A DNA stretch of 64,000 nucleotides, from contig NC_091881.1 in NCBI RefSeq assembly GCF_019399895.1, positions 994,501 through 1,058,500 of the forward strand, given 5' to 3'. Made by a program: the position numbers and the translations under genes. Below the pieces are notes generated by a model. The model was not told where the DNA came from, ran no database searches, and saw only the letters and a list, made by a program, of their open reading frames with translations. This DNA comes from Cardiocondyla obscurior. Lineage: Eukaryota > Arthropoda > Insecta > Hymenoptera > Formicidae. Positions 1-11,194 of this stretch are shown here, one piece after another; the first letter of the stretch is position 1; each line of letters opens with the position of its first letter.

Positions 1-960
1 GGAACGTCATTAGACGACTCCAATGCTTTTATCGAATAAGAATTTTCAACATATATATATACCTCGAGATATCGAGACCGATGATTTCTTTTATTTTTAC
101 TGCTTCAAAACTTGCTTCACCGGAGCCACCTAACTTTCAGTACGGAATATCCCCGTAGTTACGCTTAAATTTTTATACGAAAATAGTTTTACAAGTTCGA
201 TGCATACTATTTGAATATCTCGTACATATTTCAACTTGGGTTGAAATGCGCTCTGTAGCGGCTGATCTAGTTCATTTCTTTTTTTTTTTTTTTATTTAAT
301 CGCAAAACATTACTAACTTTACAATGATTTATCAATTTGTCGTTGAAAAGAAAAAAAAAAACAAGAATTGCATGCAAATAAGAATTATTTTTAGATTTAA
401 ACATTTTAAGAAACCGCAACCGTAATATGCACGTTAAAAGGTTACCCATATCCGTAGCTGTAAGCTTTACCGAGGTAAAAATACGAGCTAAAGCAGACGA
501 TCGATCGCAAAACAAGTTCGAAAATGATCTGTACGTTCTTATCGCTCCATTCGTCGGTCGATACATGTTTCGTTGTCCGACCGACTTGTTCATATTTGCC
601 TTTGTCGCTGTATATCGCCGATTACGCGGAGTACCTATCGGAATATTGCCCGAAGCACTTACGTAAATTGAGTGGTCGCATGGACAAATAACGACGTCGC
701 CGCTGTCGTCGCTTGCCGTTCGCCATCGGTGCGTGTGAAAGTACATCGGGGATTTTGTGCGCTTTCGAAATACCGCCGGCAACACATTCACCGCGCGAAA
801 GGGGTTTCCCATTCTCTTCCCCTTCCCCGCACCCTACCTCCGGGCGTGATACCGGTGTAATTGTAAGATTTGCAACTCTAATAGCCTCGTACTTGTACGC
901 CCACCGGACTCGATATTAATTTTAATCACCCTGTACGTAACGCTTACGTGCCCCGGATCG
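1..960. other. Non-coding block with T and A runs, then a CpG-rich patch
   Basis: No exon recognised. It holds a 15-base T run at 279-293, an 11-base A run at 351-361 and a CpG-rich patch at about 690-900. The open frames here (79 residues plus, 181 residues minus) overlap on opposite strands, carry no motif and are best read as chance. The minus frame ends in the translated homopolymer tract. Confidence 0.6.
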
Positions 961-2330
961 ACATAAACGTTCTCTTCCTGAATACTATTATATTCCTCAC
1001 GTAGCTTTTCCTCCCTACACGACGCGTGTATCCTCAGGTATCTATCCGCATATTTTAGACGTTACGGCCCGGCAATTATCGCACGATTTGTCATGACAAT
1101 GGCGTTAAGTGAAATAGCAGTGCTATTCAAACTAAGAGAAGCAAAACAAATTTTTAAGTCAGTAAGAAACATTATTTTATACAGAAATTTTCTATTTGAT
1201 ATATTTATTTCCTAGTCGTCATAACAAATATTTAATTACATAATTAAATAATTGTAATGAGTGATATATTAGTTAAAATTAAATTTTTTTTTTCTGAAAA
1301 CGGAAAGAAAAAAGAAAGAAAAGCTTTTTAACTCTAATAAATTCTAAGAAAAGTATCGTTGATCTCGTTATTTTGTATTTAAGACTCGTTTTAATTCTTG
1401 TAGACTATTAAACGGAAGATTCAACGATAATCGAATTATGATATAGAAAATTATTGCTAATTAAATTAGTGTAATTGATTGACTGCAAAAAATTCCAATC
1501 AAGTGACTGTTAAAACTGATTGCTCCTTGCGTTGAATTGCATTATGTTCCTTTAAATTATCAGAGATTTCCAGTGCTTTTGATTTCGTAGCAATTAATTG
1601 TATCGCCCTAGTTTCGCAACAGCCTCTTTGTTAATTCTACATGTGTCCTTATTTCTCTCCATAATTACAGCTTACACGTAATTGCTCGCAGTATCTATTG
1701 TCTGCCGAGTAAATGGATCTTAGCAATTTTGGTTGGCCCTGATGTCGCGAAATAACACGACTTTCAATTTAAAAGAATTATAATAAATAATTCTAAACAA
1801 TTACATTTTATAGCATTGTTTGTAACGCGTCTTTTATAGTCGTGCAATAATTACGATATTATTACCTTTTGGAGAGTTAATTGTCAAATAAAAGCTCAAG
1901 TAAATTGCGAAGATAGCACACCGTATAATATCGTAAGTCGGACAAAGAGTGAGCGCCGATATTAACATCCGTCAACTTGACAATATGCAGCCAAAGAGTT
2001 AGAAGAACGAGTTAGGAGCACGGTAAATTGATGGTTGTGTCACCCCATTAATACGCTTGAACGGCTTGCTCGGTGCGTGCAATCTTTATGGTGAGGCCGA
2101 TCGACCTCGTCTCATAATGGCCGTTGTCGATCGAGTGCATACGACGGAAAAGGTTTATGCAAATTCGCAACGACGTCGGTCGCCGCGACATCGTATTGTT
2201 CGCTCATAATCGCATAGCCGCGAAGCCGATCTGCCCACCGATCATCCTTGTGATCCCGCCTTAAAGTAATAATTATTCCACGAGGACGCGCCTTAGAAAA
2301 TTACCGAGTGGTGAATATTTTGCGACGGGT
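961..2330. other. AT-rich non-coding block
   Basis: AT-rich sequence with many short TAATTA-type words and stops in all frames. The only structured item seen is a 12-bp perfect palindrome, TTGTCATGACAA, at 1088-1099. GC content rises at 2000-2300. No splice-site pair or open frame is convincing. Confidence 0.6.
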
Positions 2331-2335
2331 CATAA

Positions 2336-2453
2336 TCTTTTTTTTTCTCTCCCTTTCTTTCTCTTTTTTTTCCTTTTTTTCTTTTTTGTTTCTTCTTCAC
2401 TTCCTTCGAACCCGGCATCTTTCTCCCCTTTCTCTCTTTCTTTATCTCTTTCT
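2336..2453 (+). repeat. Long polypyrimidine tract
   Basis: Positions 2336-2387 are an unbroken run of 52 pyrimidines on the plus strand (T runs with C interruptions). Pyrimidine-rich sequence then continues with few interruptions to about 2453. Such tracts can form triplex (H-DNA) or act as decoy splice-acceptor tracts. The 86-residue Phe/Leu/Ser-rich frame across it is a translation of the tract, not a gene. Confidence 0.85.
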
Positions 2454-3639
2454 AAAAGAATGCTGTCGGATATTAAAACATTTATTCAAACATCTTCGTA
2501 CTTTTTTACCAAATATTTTATCATTATTTATTTTTTTAAAATTACATATATTTTTTATTATTCTTTAAAAAAAAGAAAACGTTTAAAAGTTCACTAAATT
2601 TTTTATTAATTTATTTGCGATCTCTGTTAAACTTATATTTTTGCCGACGCGTTAAGTATATTTAAATGTAGGAAGTGTATTAAATTTACATTTCTTTTAT
2701 CGACCACCATTATCATTAAAAGGAAACGTGGTTTAGTTGAAGATATCCCATGAACGAGTGAATATAACTTTTTTGTTTGCCATTTCTCTCTAGCTTTTAT
2801 CTCACCTCGTATTATTTCTTCAAGAAAGCTCGTCTTTCTTCCTCCGTTTCTCCATCACTTCGGTGACCCATCCGTCGCGACGACACGAACTTAATTATAC
2901 TTTATCGCGACCTCGTCACAGTTATTTAAATTTAAATCATGCGCCTCGCGCGTCTGGCTGGATATTTTAACGACACTATTCGTGGACTATGATCTATGAT
3001 GATTAACTCGCATGAGATTTTTTTTTCAATATTATTATTGCAAAGCGTATACAAATTTAAAGTTCTCTGGTCGCTTTTTCACCGGGGACAAAATTTTTTA
3101 AAGAGAAAACATAAATATAAAGAAAAAAAATTTGACTTGCAATTATAGTAATGCATCAAGATAGCAGGAACAGGATAATTATTTGTAATTTAAAGAGCAG
3201 TGATAAACAATTAATATTTTCGGTAATTTAAATTGAGCCTCTTTGTTTAATGAGACAGACGAAATGTAGCGCTGACGAATAACATGGGAATTACCCGTTG
3301 CTCCGGTGCAATTAAGCGATGCTTTTTGTCGCCCGGGTTGTAACGCAGCGGTATGCGTGTGTGTGTATGTATATGAGGATAGGAGAGAGAAAGTTCAACA
3401 GAAACTGCCGCGGACTTGGTGAAACGTAGATATGAAAATGATAAGTAGAATGAGGGAAAGGGAGAAATATCAAGTTACTCGGTTACGATGCAAGTACCTT
3501 TAGAACGACCAACAAATGGAAGTGTAATAACATTAGCGACTCGGAGTAAGAAATGAAAATGTCAAGGGTGCGGTGGCCGGCCGGAGACGTCAAGAGCAGA
3601 ATGACATCGTTGTAACACGGGAACGAGCGGATGATACGA
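2454..3639. other. Non-coding block with a GT-rich Z-prone run
   Basis: AT-rich up to about 3250, then mixed. Positions 3351-3375 are 25 bases of perfectly alternating purine and pyrimidine (GTATGCGTGTGTG and on), a Z-DNA-prone microsatellite. No coding frame is supported. Confidence 0.6.
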
Positions 3640-3692
3640 AGCGCGACATGTGAAATTCATCCGCCAATTGCCGGATGGTTCCATGTCGCGCT
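3640..3692 (+). ncRNA. Pre-miRNA-like stem-loop
   Basis: The 5' arm begins AGCGCGACATG and the 3' arm ends CATGTCGCGCT, an 11-bp perfect base stem. After a one-base bulge, GAA pairs with TTC. A small internal bulge (55-57 against 78) follows, then CATCCG (3658-3663) pairs with CGGATG (3672-3677) around an 8-base loop. In total about 20 of 23 left-arm bases pair in a 53-base hairpin, close to the size and asymmetry of an animal pre-miRNA. By a rough count a stem this long is unlikely by chance in 64 kb. I do not recognise the arms as a known miRNA. The strand is uncertain because the reverse complement folds equally; a fold-back DNA element is the alternative. Confidence 0.3.
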
Positions 3693-4920
3693 GAATGGGT
3701 TTTATAATTTATTACTCATTGTCAGAATCACAGAGTCGTGTAATTGCAATTTTATCGCGCGAACGAATAAATCGTGATTATTTTAACGGCGTGCAATTAG
3801 TTTGAAATAAGCAGCCGAAAAAAGTTCTCGATGACGAAAAAAAAATCTTGAATCTGGATATATTTTTCGAGGGGTGAGATTTTAGAACGGAAAGAAAGCG
3901 AGAAGAAACGGCAGAGAGGTAATGGAAAAGTGCGCGCGTATGTATCTGTATATACATATATTATGCGTATATTACAGCAAGGACGGGTCAGAGTATCACG
4001 CCGCTACTTAACTTGACGGACTTAATGGCCGGATGTAATGGTGCAGCCACTAGGAAAAAAAAAAAGGGTATAATTAAGAGCAGCAAGGATGCCGGTTCCT
4101 CGGTTCCCTAGTTGCTGGGTCAGGATTTATGTACGCGGTAATTTTCGCGAAATCCTGCCGACCTGACGAGAGAAATTCACCCCAATACGCCACACGTGCA
4201 CTTGCAATCGAGATCGCGCTGAAACTCTTTTGTTCACTTTAATAGTCGGATAGAAATAATTTACAAATTGTCTTGTGCTAAATTTAATTCATTTTGTTAT
4301 TTTAATATTGTATTTGGAATAATAAATTTTTTTTTTTTTTTGGCATACGGTATTAAAAAAAAATTTTTAATACGCAAAATGATAGAAGCGATAAAATTAA
4401 AAACTCGTGAGCTAGAAATTTATTATAATTATAGAATTTATGCTTGCAGGCGGTAGTGAATGTTTTTGAAAAACGTAGCGCGACTAATCTCTGGAAACGT
4501 TATCTAATATTTTTAACGTGAGCGACGTGGTAACGACGAATCACTTGATCTTCTTTCGCATCTCCTGACGTGTACTTACGAGAGCTACGTCCGTGATTTT
4601 CCGACGTGTATTCCCTTGTCGGGATCCGTTTTACCACGATACATTCTCGTGTCAAGGCACGCTTATTCGTGCATGTTGTAATTCTTCTTTACACGCCTGA
4701 TGTTCGATCGATATGCAAGTTTAGTCTTGCAGTTTACGATACGCTGCTAAGATTTATTGGCTTTTGTCATGAGCGACGACACAGATCAATTTGACAACAG
4801 ATAAACTTTACGTTACGGCATCTCGCCGCGTCGGCCACGACATATTACCGTCATTGTTACTACCGTTAAAGAGATAATGCCGAAATTTGGTCACCTACGC
4901 ATCGACAAGCATTAACTCCG
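3693..4920. other. Mixed non-coding block
   Basis: Contains a T run of 15 at 4327-4341 followed by A-rich sequence, and a mixed-composition stretch from 4450. Small open frames at 4268-4456 and 4606-4794 have no recognisable content, and the first starts at TTG. Nothing else supported. Confidence 0.55.
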
Positions 4921-4940
4921 CGTCGTGCACGTGCATGACG
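4921..4940. promoter_or_regulatory. 20-bp near-palindrome centred on an E-box
   Basis: CGTCGTGCAC followed by GTGCATGACG is self-complementary over 20 bp except for one G-T pair, and is centred on CACGTG. CACGTG is the canonical bHLH E-box (Myc/Max and Clock/Cycle class). Function is inference only; the motif itself is common, the surrounding symmetry less so. Confidence 0.4.
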
Positions 4941-6690
4941 AACTTTATCTTGTCGCGATAAAAAAAATGGGAAAAAATTTTTGCGTCCGCGAGATTTATG
5001 TCCCCATAAAACTTAATCTATTTCACTTCTATATATAGAGAAACTGCATCTGTTTTTAAACAGTCAGGTGTTTCTTTGTTCGTTCCGCGACAGTGATGAA
5101 TTTTAATTGCAGTATCGGTGGATGGGAGTCGGAGAAAAATAAAAAAGAAAAAAAAAGAAACAATACATATATTTATCACGGCACCATTTTATTAACTACA
5201 ATTTTCGCGACGCTCCTCAATCATTCCAACACCAGCTGGAAAACGCTGTATCGCGTATCCATTGCAGCTACGAGCGACGTTCTTTTTTTTTTTTTTTTTT
5301 TTTTTTTGATATCGTAGCACCGATAGCGACACGTGGATATCCGGCGATCCGGGATGACACCGGGGCTTACATTGCGGACAGCAAACGGTATTTCCCATCG
5401 TTACGTGATTTATGGAACATTTTTAACTCCCTCGAGGTGACGGCGGATCGAAGCTGTCGGTCTGATCCGTTTTAACCACAGTGGCCGACGATGGCATCGC
5501 GCATACTCCTCATCTGTCACGCGTGGGTGCATTATACGTTTGTATAGTTTGTATAATACGAAGACCGATAACACGCCAGATACTTTGCGCGGATGCGATT
5601 AGATATCCAAATTAGCTGCGCAAAAAAAAAAATTTTAATACTATTTATAACGGCCGCCGTTTGCCATATCCAAAAAAAGTTTGACACGGACTGCGCTACG
5701 CCAATATTATAATTATTATATTTTACAACGAACTTATCAGAGATGTGAATTAAACTAGGAACTTCGAGGAACGCGTAGGGAACTTCTGAGGTCTCCAAAA
5801 GATATTTGCTTCCGAAAGTTCTTCACGCAATCAAGAATTAATTAATACACTCGATCAACTGTTAACATTTTACGTATATTTATATTTAGAGAATCGATTG
5901 AGTGAGTTTAATTATTTAATTCCGACTAGAGATTGGTTGGCGATCGTTATTTTTGAGATAAGACTGAATACGTGGAGTTATTTAAGCTACACGAACGTAA
6001 CAAAGTAAACAGTTGTTAGCTACTAAAATCGTGGTTAATAATTATTTTTTAGCGGCTTACGATAGGATCAAACAATATAGTTAAATGCGATTAGCGTTTT
6101 ATTCAGGACTACAACGTGGTCATTATAATCGCTCGGGCTATTCTTTGGCCATTTCGCGCATATCGTGACGTGCTTTTTGCTTTCATAGCAAGACACTCTA
6201 TGCGGATAAGAAAGGACTAGACACGCAGGGACGGAGGTAATTATACCTACCGCTATTTCTCACGCGACTAACGACAGTCGACATTAATATCGCCTTAATT
6301 CGACTTCTTATATGCCGCTGGCACGAAACGGTCAAGAGATTAGTCTGATATTTTATTTTCTCGTCTTGTGAAATCTAAGAAAATATAAATCTTTTAAGAT
6401 ATGTTTTCTCTGATAAATGGACAAAAATTTTATCTGCTTGATACAAATACATTGATTATACAAACTTCTTTTTAACTCAACACATACTTTAACTAAATGC
6501 AATATTATTTTGCAGTATGTCATACTCGGTGAATTTGCATTGATATCAATTAACAAATAATAGGTAATTAATGTAAAAATCTTGAGAGTGATTTGAGAAA
6601 CTGCGCCGATCAAATTAATATAAAAAAAAATCGCAATTATTCGGTTTTGCTTTGTTAGGCGGTTAGGTCGGCATTTTAATTTATTAATTT
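4941..6690. other. Non-coding block with a 25-base T run
   Basis: Positions 5283-5307 are 25 consecutive T. The flanks are A-rich on the left and GC-rich on the right (5320-5500). From 5570 to 6650 the sequence is AT-rich. A minus-strand open frame of 127 codons lies at 6353-6736; it is unusually long for sequence this AT-rich but has no motif (see findings). Confidence 0.55.
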
Positions 6691-7152
6691 TTGCATATCT
6701 GCACGGAGTTGTGTTGTTATGTATTAGCCGGTACACGGGAAAGGCCGATGCGCCGCGAAATCCAAGCGTTACTTCGACAACGGATGGTTCCCGTCGAAGA
6801 ACTCATTAGTAACCGACGTTCCATTATGACGGCGTCTCGTAAAGAACGGCCCCGCGCGTATTATTCATCTCGTGGATGCAGCTTTATGCGCAGCGTCGCC
6901 GCACTTCGACGCCGGAAGGGACCGCGCCGATGCGCAGCTCCGCGGTGCAGTTGGCTCGTAAAGCATAATCGTAAAGGGCTGCCCGGAGGGATCAAGGGTC
7001 AACGGCGAACCCGCGAAATTGCATTCGACCTTATGCGCGTTTCGGTGAGCGGCGCAAATGGGCTGTTTCGTACCGTGAAACCGAGCCTTCGCGTTAATTC
7101 TTTCGTTACGTGTGTCTCTCGAAACCAGAGCCAGTTCCTCATTCAGGCCTAA
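6691..7152 (+). other. CpG-rich patch with a 153-codon open frame, probably chance
   Basis: The frame starts at TTG, is Arg-rich, and has no signal peptide, zinc-finger spacing, domain or repeat I can recognise. Its boundaries coincide with the CpG-rich patch, where stop codons are rare, which explains its length. A GTGAGC at about 7045 could act as a donor, but no matching acceptor was seen. I do not call it a gene. Confidence 0.5.
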
Positions 7153-8162
7153 GAATTAATTATCTCTTTTCTGTAAGAGATCCTCGACGTAACATACATT
7201 TTCTTACCATTAATATTCAACTCTTGGTTACGTTCTTAATCGCTCGAGGTAATTTAATTTTGTCAAGTCGGATGTATACGCCCGTTAAATTTGAAATAAG
7301 GGTCAATTGAGTTAAATGAAATATGAAAGACATTTATTTGGTCGACATAGCCCTGAATAAACGGTCCTAAAAATATCATTCCATGTATACCGCATGGTCT
7401 GACTCGAAGTTAAATGTACCGCGGGGTTTAAATGCAAGCGCGTTGCACGAATGGAATATGTCTGTTTTAATTTTGAATCTCGTAAGAGATTGCTCACGAG
7501 GTCGGCGAGTGAATGGCTGCTAGTATATTAGGGTGCAAATGTACAGGACATTAGTGTAATAGGGTCGCCGATGTGGGGGTGGAAATGACTCCGTTCTGAG
7601 GATGTCTTTTGCAATATTAATCCGCCTCCCTCGAGAGATACTTCTGCATCGTCCGAAAATAAATTTTCTGCGGGAAATTAACCGCTCGCTTGTGCGACGT
7701 GATGGCTTTTTCTTATTTATGTCATTCTGCGAAAAGGATTACCCTCCGTTATTTTGAATCTCATTGCTTGGTATGCATGGCAATACAGATTTTTATAGCC
7801 GCTTTGCGTTTGCTGTTAAATACAGTTGACTATAAATTTATATGTATATTTTTTTTTCTTTTTTTTTTTTAAATAAGATTATTAGTACGTCAAATTATCG
7901 AGTACCGAATTAAAAATTATAAACTTTTCCAATTTTAATTAAAATTTCTGAATGCAAATTATGTTGAATATGTAACTTTTTTTTTTTTCTTTGTCGAAAT
8001 TCCTTATCGTCATCACGCGAGTCGCGTGTACACGTTTAAAAATTTCCGACGTGGGCGTATTTATAATAAGCGATAAATCGCGCGTTGTACAATAATTCTC
8101 TCTCTCGTGCGAGGCGGTTTCACCGACGGGCGTAAAATTTCTACCCTGCCGCGAGACGCGCT
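7153..8162. other. Mixed to AT-rich non-coding block
   Basis: Holds T-rich tracts at about 7848-7870 and 7978-7990. Short open frames carry no recognisable content. Nothing else supported. Confidence 0.55.
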
Positions 8163-8189
8163 CGTACGTGCATGCGTACGTGCGTGCGT
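8163..8189. repeat. 27-base alternating purine-pyrimidine run
   Basis: A CGTACGTGCATGCGTACGTG-type run alternates pyrimidine and purine without a break for 27 bases. It is rich in CG and TG steps, the composition most favourable to Z-DNA. It lies in a CpG-rich patch (8100-8380) that has more CGTG and CGCA words. The 80-106 residue frames overlapping here on both strands are shadows of this low-complexity sequence. Confidence 0.8.
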
Positions 8190-9753
8190 CGCTTCCACGT
8201 GTGCGTGCATACAAAACGCACGCAGATGACGCGAGTATCTCGTGCGTAGGCGGCTGCATATGTAGACGGATGCATTGGCACGCATACGCGTATCTGCAGA
8301 TGTGGCCTGATAGGCGCGAGCATCCAATGCGGCGCGTCGATTATTCCGACCTGGGATGAAGAAAAGCATGGATGGAAGAACATATCACGCAGCGTTTCTC
8401 AATCTCTCTTGATAGCGTCGTAAACAAAAATTATAAACCTCAACGCTTGGCGTTTGATTTTTTAATTTCTCGTTTTTAATCTTATTTTTATATTCAATTA
8501 AAAGAAGTATTAAAATTATCTTTTATTTTTATTTTATATTTTAATTCTATGACAAAAAGTTATCAGTGCCACATTATAGTTCTAGTTCATTTTAAATAAA
8601 TGATTACGTTTGATTTTGTTTACAAGTAATGACGCATTAAGAGATTTGCATACAGAACGTAGGTTAATATCTCTCGATTAGTCCGCATTACATACATTCT
8701 ATAATTCGTGTTTGTTCTCCCAGTGATTATTGACAATCGTTTCGCTGTTGCTCAATTATTTAAATAAATATTAATTACGTCATTAAATATCACCCACAGG
8801 TGCCGTGAATTTCTGTTGTTTTCACGTCAAGCGCGAAAATGTCTATCCCTAACGAGACGAGCCTACAACGTACGCGCGAGTCTCGCATGAGCACGTAAAT
8901 CGTAGTACCTTGCGAGTTTATATCCCTCCGCTATTTTCTTCATCGACGCCTCGTGCATGGAACATCCAGCCAGGTGGTGTGGGCGAGATAGCGTGGGCGG
9001 TGTTTAGGCGCATCACCGGTAATTACTCTCGAAGTCGCGGAAGACTCTATTGGCCGCGGTGTAGAATTACCGAGCGAGGGTGTCGAGAGGGAAGGAAGGG
9101 AGAGGGCATAGGTGGAATTCATAATGATGCATTTGCATGTAGTCGAGATGCTTCACCGTCGTCGTCGGCGTTGTCATCGTTGTCGGGGAAGCTGGCTAAA
9201 ATCCATCACGTCTCTCGCGGAGTACCGCCTTCTCTCAGTTTGCGTTTTAAAAAATTGAACTTTCCGGCATCGCGGCGTAAGTTTTACGACGTAACCGGCC
9301 CATTTTCAGCGACAAACGTGGCTCTCCCGTTACGTCGGACGCGCACAACCAACGCCGGCAATATTCCGCAAACATCTACGTGTGTACATGAAATTTTCCA
9401 AGTTTCTCGTGGCGCAAATGTGCCAAGTTTTCGTGGCCCGCCGCTCATGCACAATACCAGCCATTAATTTCTAACTACTCATGGGAAATTTCGCCTTTAG
9501 CAATAAAGATAAAAACAAACTTTATAATAATCAATTTTTCTTGCGGCAGCTAGTTAATCGTAAAAATTTTATTTTTATGTCTTTTTTTTTTCTCAATTTA
9601 AGGATTCCGAAAATGGAAATAAAAACTCACGATTTAAAATCTCAATTAATAGGTAATTACTGTGACGAAAACATATTATACTGCATGCGATTGAATATTT
9701 TCTCATCTCATCTTGAACCATCCGCGGTAATCGTTTTCGACGTTAGCTAGCTA
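8190..9753. other. Two CpG-rich patches separated by AT-rich sequence
   Basis: 8190-8380 and 8820-9460 are CpG-rich; 8400-8800 and 9480-9720 are AT-rich. A 185-codon plus frame covers 8910-9467, starts at TTG and shows no family motif. It ends where the CpG-rich patch ends, so I treat it as chance. No splice-site pair bounds it convincingly. Confidence 0.5.
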
Positions 9754-9767
9754 CGTGCGATCGCACG
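9754..9767. repeat. 14-bp perfect palindrome
   Basis: CGTGCGA followed by TCGCACG is perfectly self-complementary and is nested between TAGCT on the left and AGCTA on the right. A palindrome of this length is only mildly unusual in a CpG-rich region. A DNA-binding dimer site is possible; no function can be assigned. Confidence 0.8.
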
Positions 9768-10339
9768 CCGATCAGCTACGGTTTAACAGCCCCCCGCATA
9801 CTTGTTCGGTACATGAAAATAACGCGGCACGTCGAGAGAATGACGCGATGGATTATCGAGTCGACGAAAAACGAAGGGTGCTCGCTAGGAATTCGACGAT
9901 AGCGAAAGATCCCTCGTGCAGTCACTTCGAAAGTCGTTGAAGGGTTCCCGAGATTGAGGATAGCGCGAAAAGTGGTCTTGATACCTTCTCTACCCTCTTT
10001 CGTTATGCAGGCAGACTCATTATACTCTTGACGGTAGTTCATTAACCTCGAGCGACATTTTGCGTTTTAATTAAATTCACGGGGATTGGGAACGCTTGCG
10101 CGCGCGCAACCCCCAGATATCAATCTCGCTTGTTTCGTAACCCAGTTTTGGAGATCATTTCCCCGTGCTCTCTGTAACAGTAGCATCGCAGCGGCTCGCG
10201 TGAAACTTAAAACGAAAAAGTATTTTTCTCGTTTTCTCGCGGAGTGCCGAAACGATTTATTTCGTTTTTCTTCGAATGAAGCATCCCGCCGCTCTCGTTC
10301 TCCGCAAAATCGAGATGAAAAACCGGTTTTCGTTTACAA
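9768..10339. other. CpG-rich non-coding block
   Basis: Moderately CpG-rich, with TGCGCGCGCGCA at about 10097-10108, a 12-bp palindromic CG run. The 124-codon plus frame at 10086-10460 starts at TTG and has no motif. Nothing else supported. Confidence 0.5.
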
Positions 10340-10365
10340 AGCGTTATTACGTAGCGTTATTACGA
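10340..10365 (+). repeat. 13-bp tandem duplication
   Basis: AGCGTTATTACGT occurs twice head to tail, the second copy ending in A instead of T. This looks like a recent replication-slippage duplication. Confidence 0.85.
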
Positions 10366-11155
10366 GGCATGCGAATAAAGTCGCAGAAATAGCGCGAGAT
10401 GTTCTTCTCTGCGCGCATAAAAAACACATCTGTCTGTCTGCAAGGCGAACGAGAACTTAAAAACTGAATGTCTGTCTGCGCGACGCGTCAAAGCTTTATC
10501 TTTTGTAATAAACAGGTATTCAGCGATGGTTAGCCTCTGCGCTTTTTTTTTTTAAATGACATGTATAAGTGTATGCGATTTGTGAATTATATGTTGCAAA
10601 TGGTATTTCGCATTTAAAAGGTGGATGATATTCATAGTAATACTACTGGTGCGATTTCCACAAATCCTTCGCGCGACACCTCGCCCTTATAGGAAATCCT
10701 CTTAAACCCTTACTATAACAAATTGCCTCGGAACACGGTTGTGGACACACCACGACAGTGTAGCGTCCGGCGTTGTGTGGAAAAACTCGGCTCGGTTGCA
10801 ATGGCGTGGATTAGGTTCAGAAAGCATCAAACCGCCGTAAAAGCTTCCTTTTACGTAAATTTATATTTACGTTCGCAATTTCGTTTATTCGTTATACAGA
10901 GTGTGCTCGGCATTAATCTCACGCTTTATTTGAACCGTACGAGTTACATTGTCCTGGGAAAAAAGAACCGCGATTGTTTAGCTAATCTATGATTTTTAAC
11001 TAATTAAAAATGGAAATTAAAGACTTTAATTGGGATTCGAGAGTGCAAATGGTCGCGAAGGGGGCTTGATATTTAATTGTGTGCTAATTTTATTTAAGCC
11101 AAATAAAATTTTAATTTGCTTGGTACAAAAACCGAGAGACGGAGAAAAAGGGAGC
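10366..11155. other. Non-coding block
   Basis: Mixed composition. TGTCTGTCTGC words recur at about 10430 and 10467. No supported exon. Confidence 0.55.
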
Positions 11156-11194
11156 GAGAGAAAAAGAGAGAGAGAGAGAGAGAAAGAGAGAAAA
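11156..11194 (+). repeat. Purine tract with (GA)n core
   Basis: 39 consecutive purines with an uninterrupted GA dinucleotide run at about 11165-11183. GA repeats can bind GAGA-type factors in insects, but nothing else here resembles a promoter. Confidence 0.85.

Noticed and set aside
267..812. 181-codon minus frame as a gene
   Set aside because: It ends in a Lys run that is the translated poly-T tract and overlaps plus-strand frames; no domain visible.
924..940. CACCCTGTACG as a transposon terminal repeat
   Set aside because: Only one copy was seen and no inverted partner or transposase fragment is nearby.
2308..2568. 86-codon Phe/Leu/Ser-rich frame as a membrane protein
   Set aside because: It is the translation of a polypyrimidine tract; hydrophobicity follows from T-rich codons.
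8910..9467. 185-codon plus frame as a gene
   Set aside because: TTG start, no motif, and its limits follow the CpG-rich patch.
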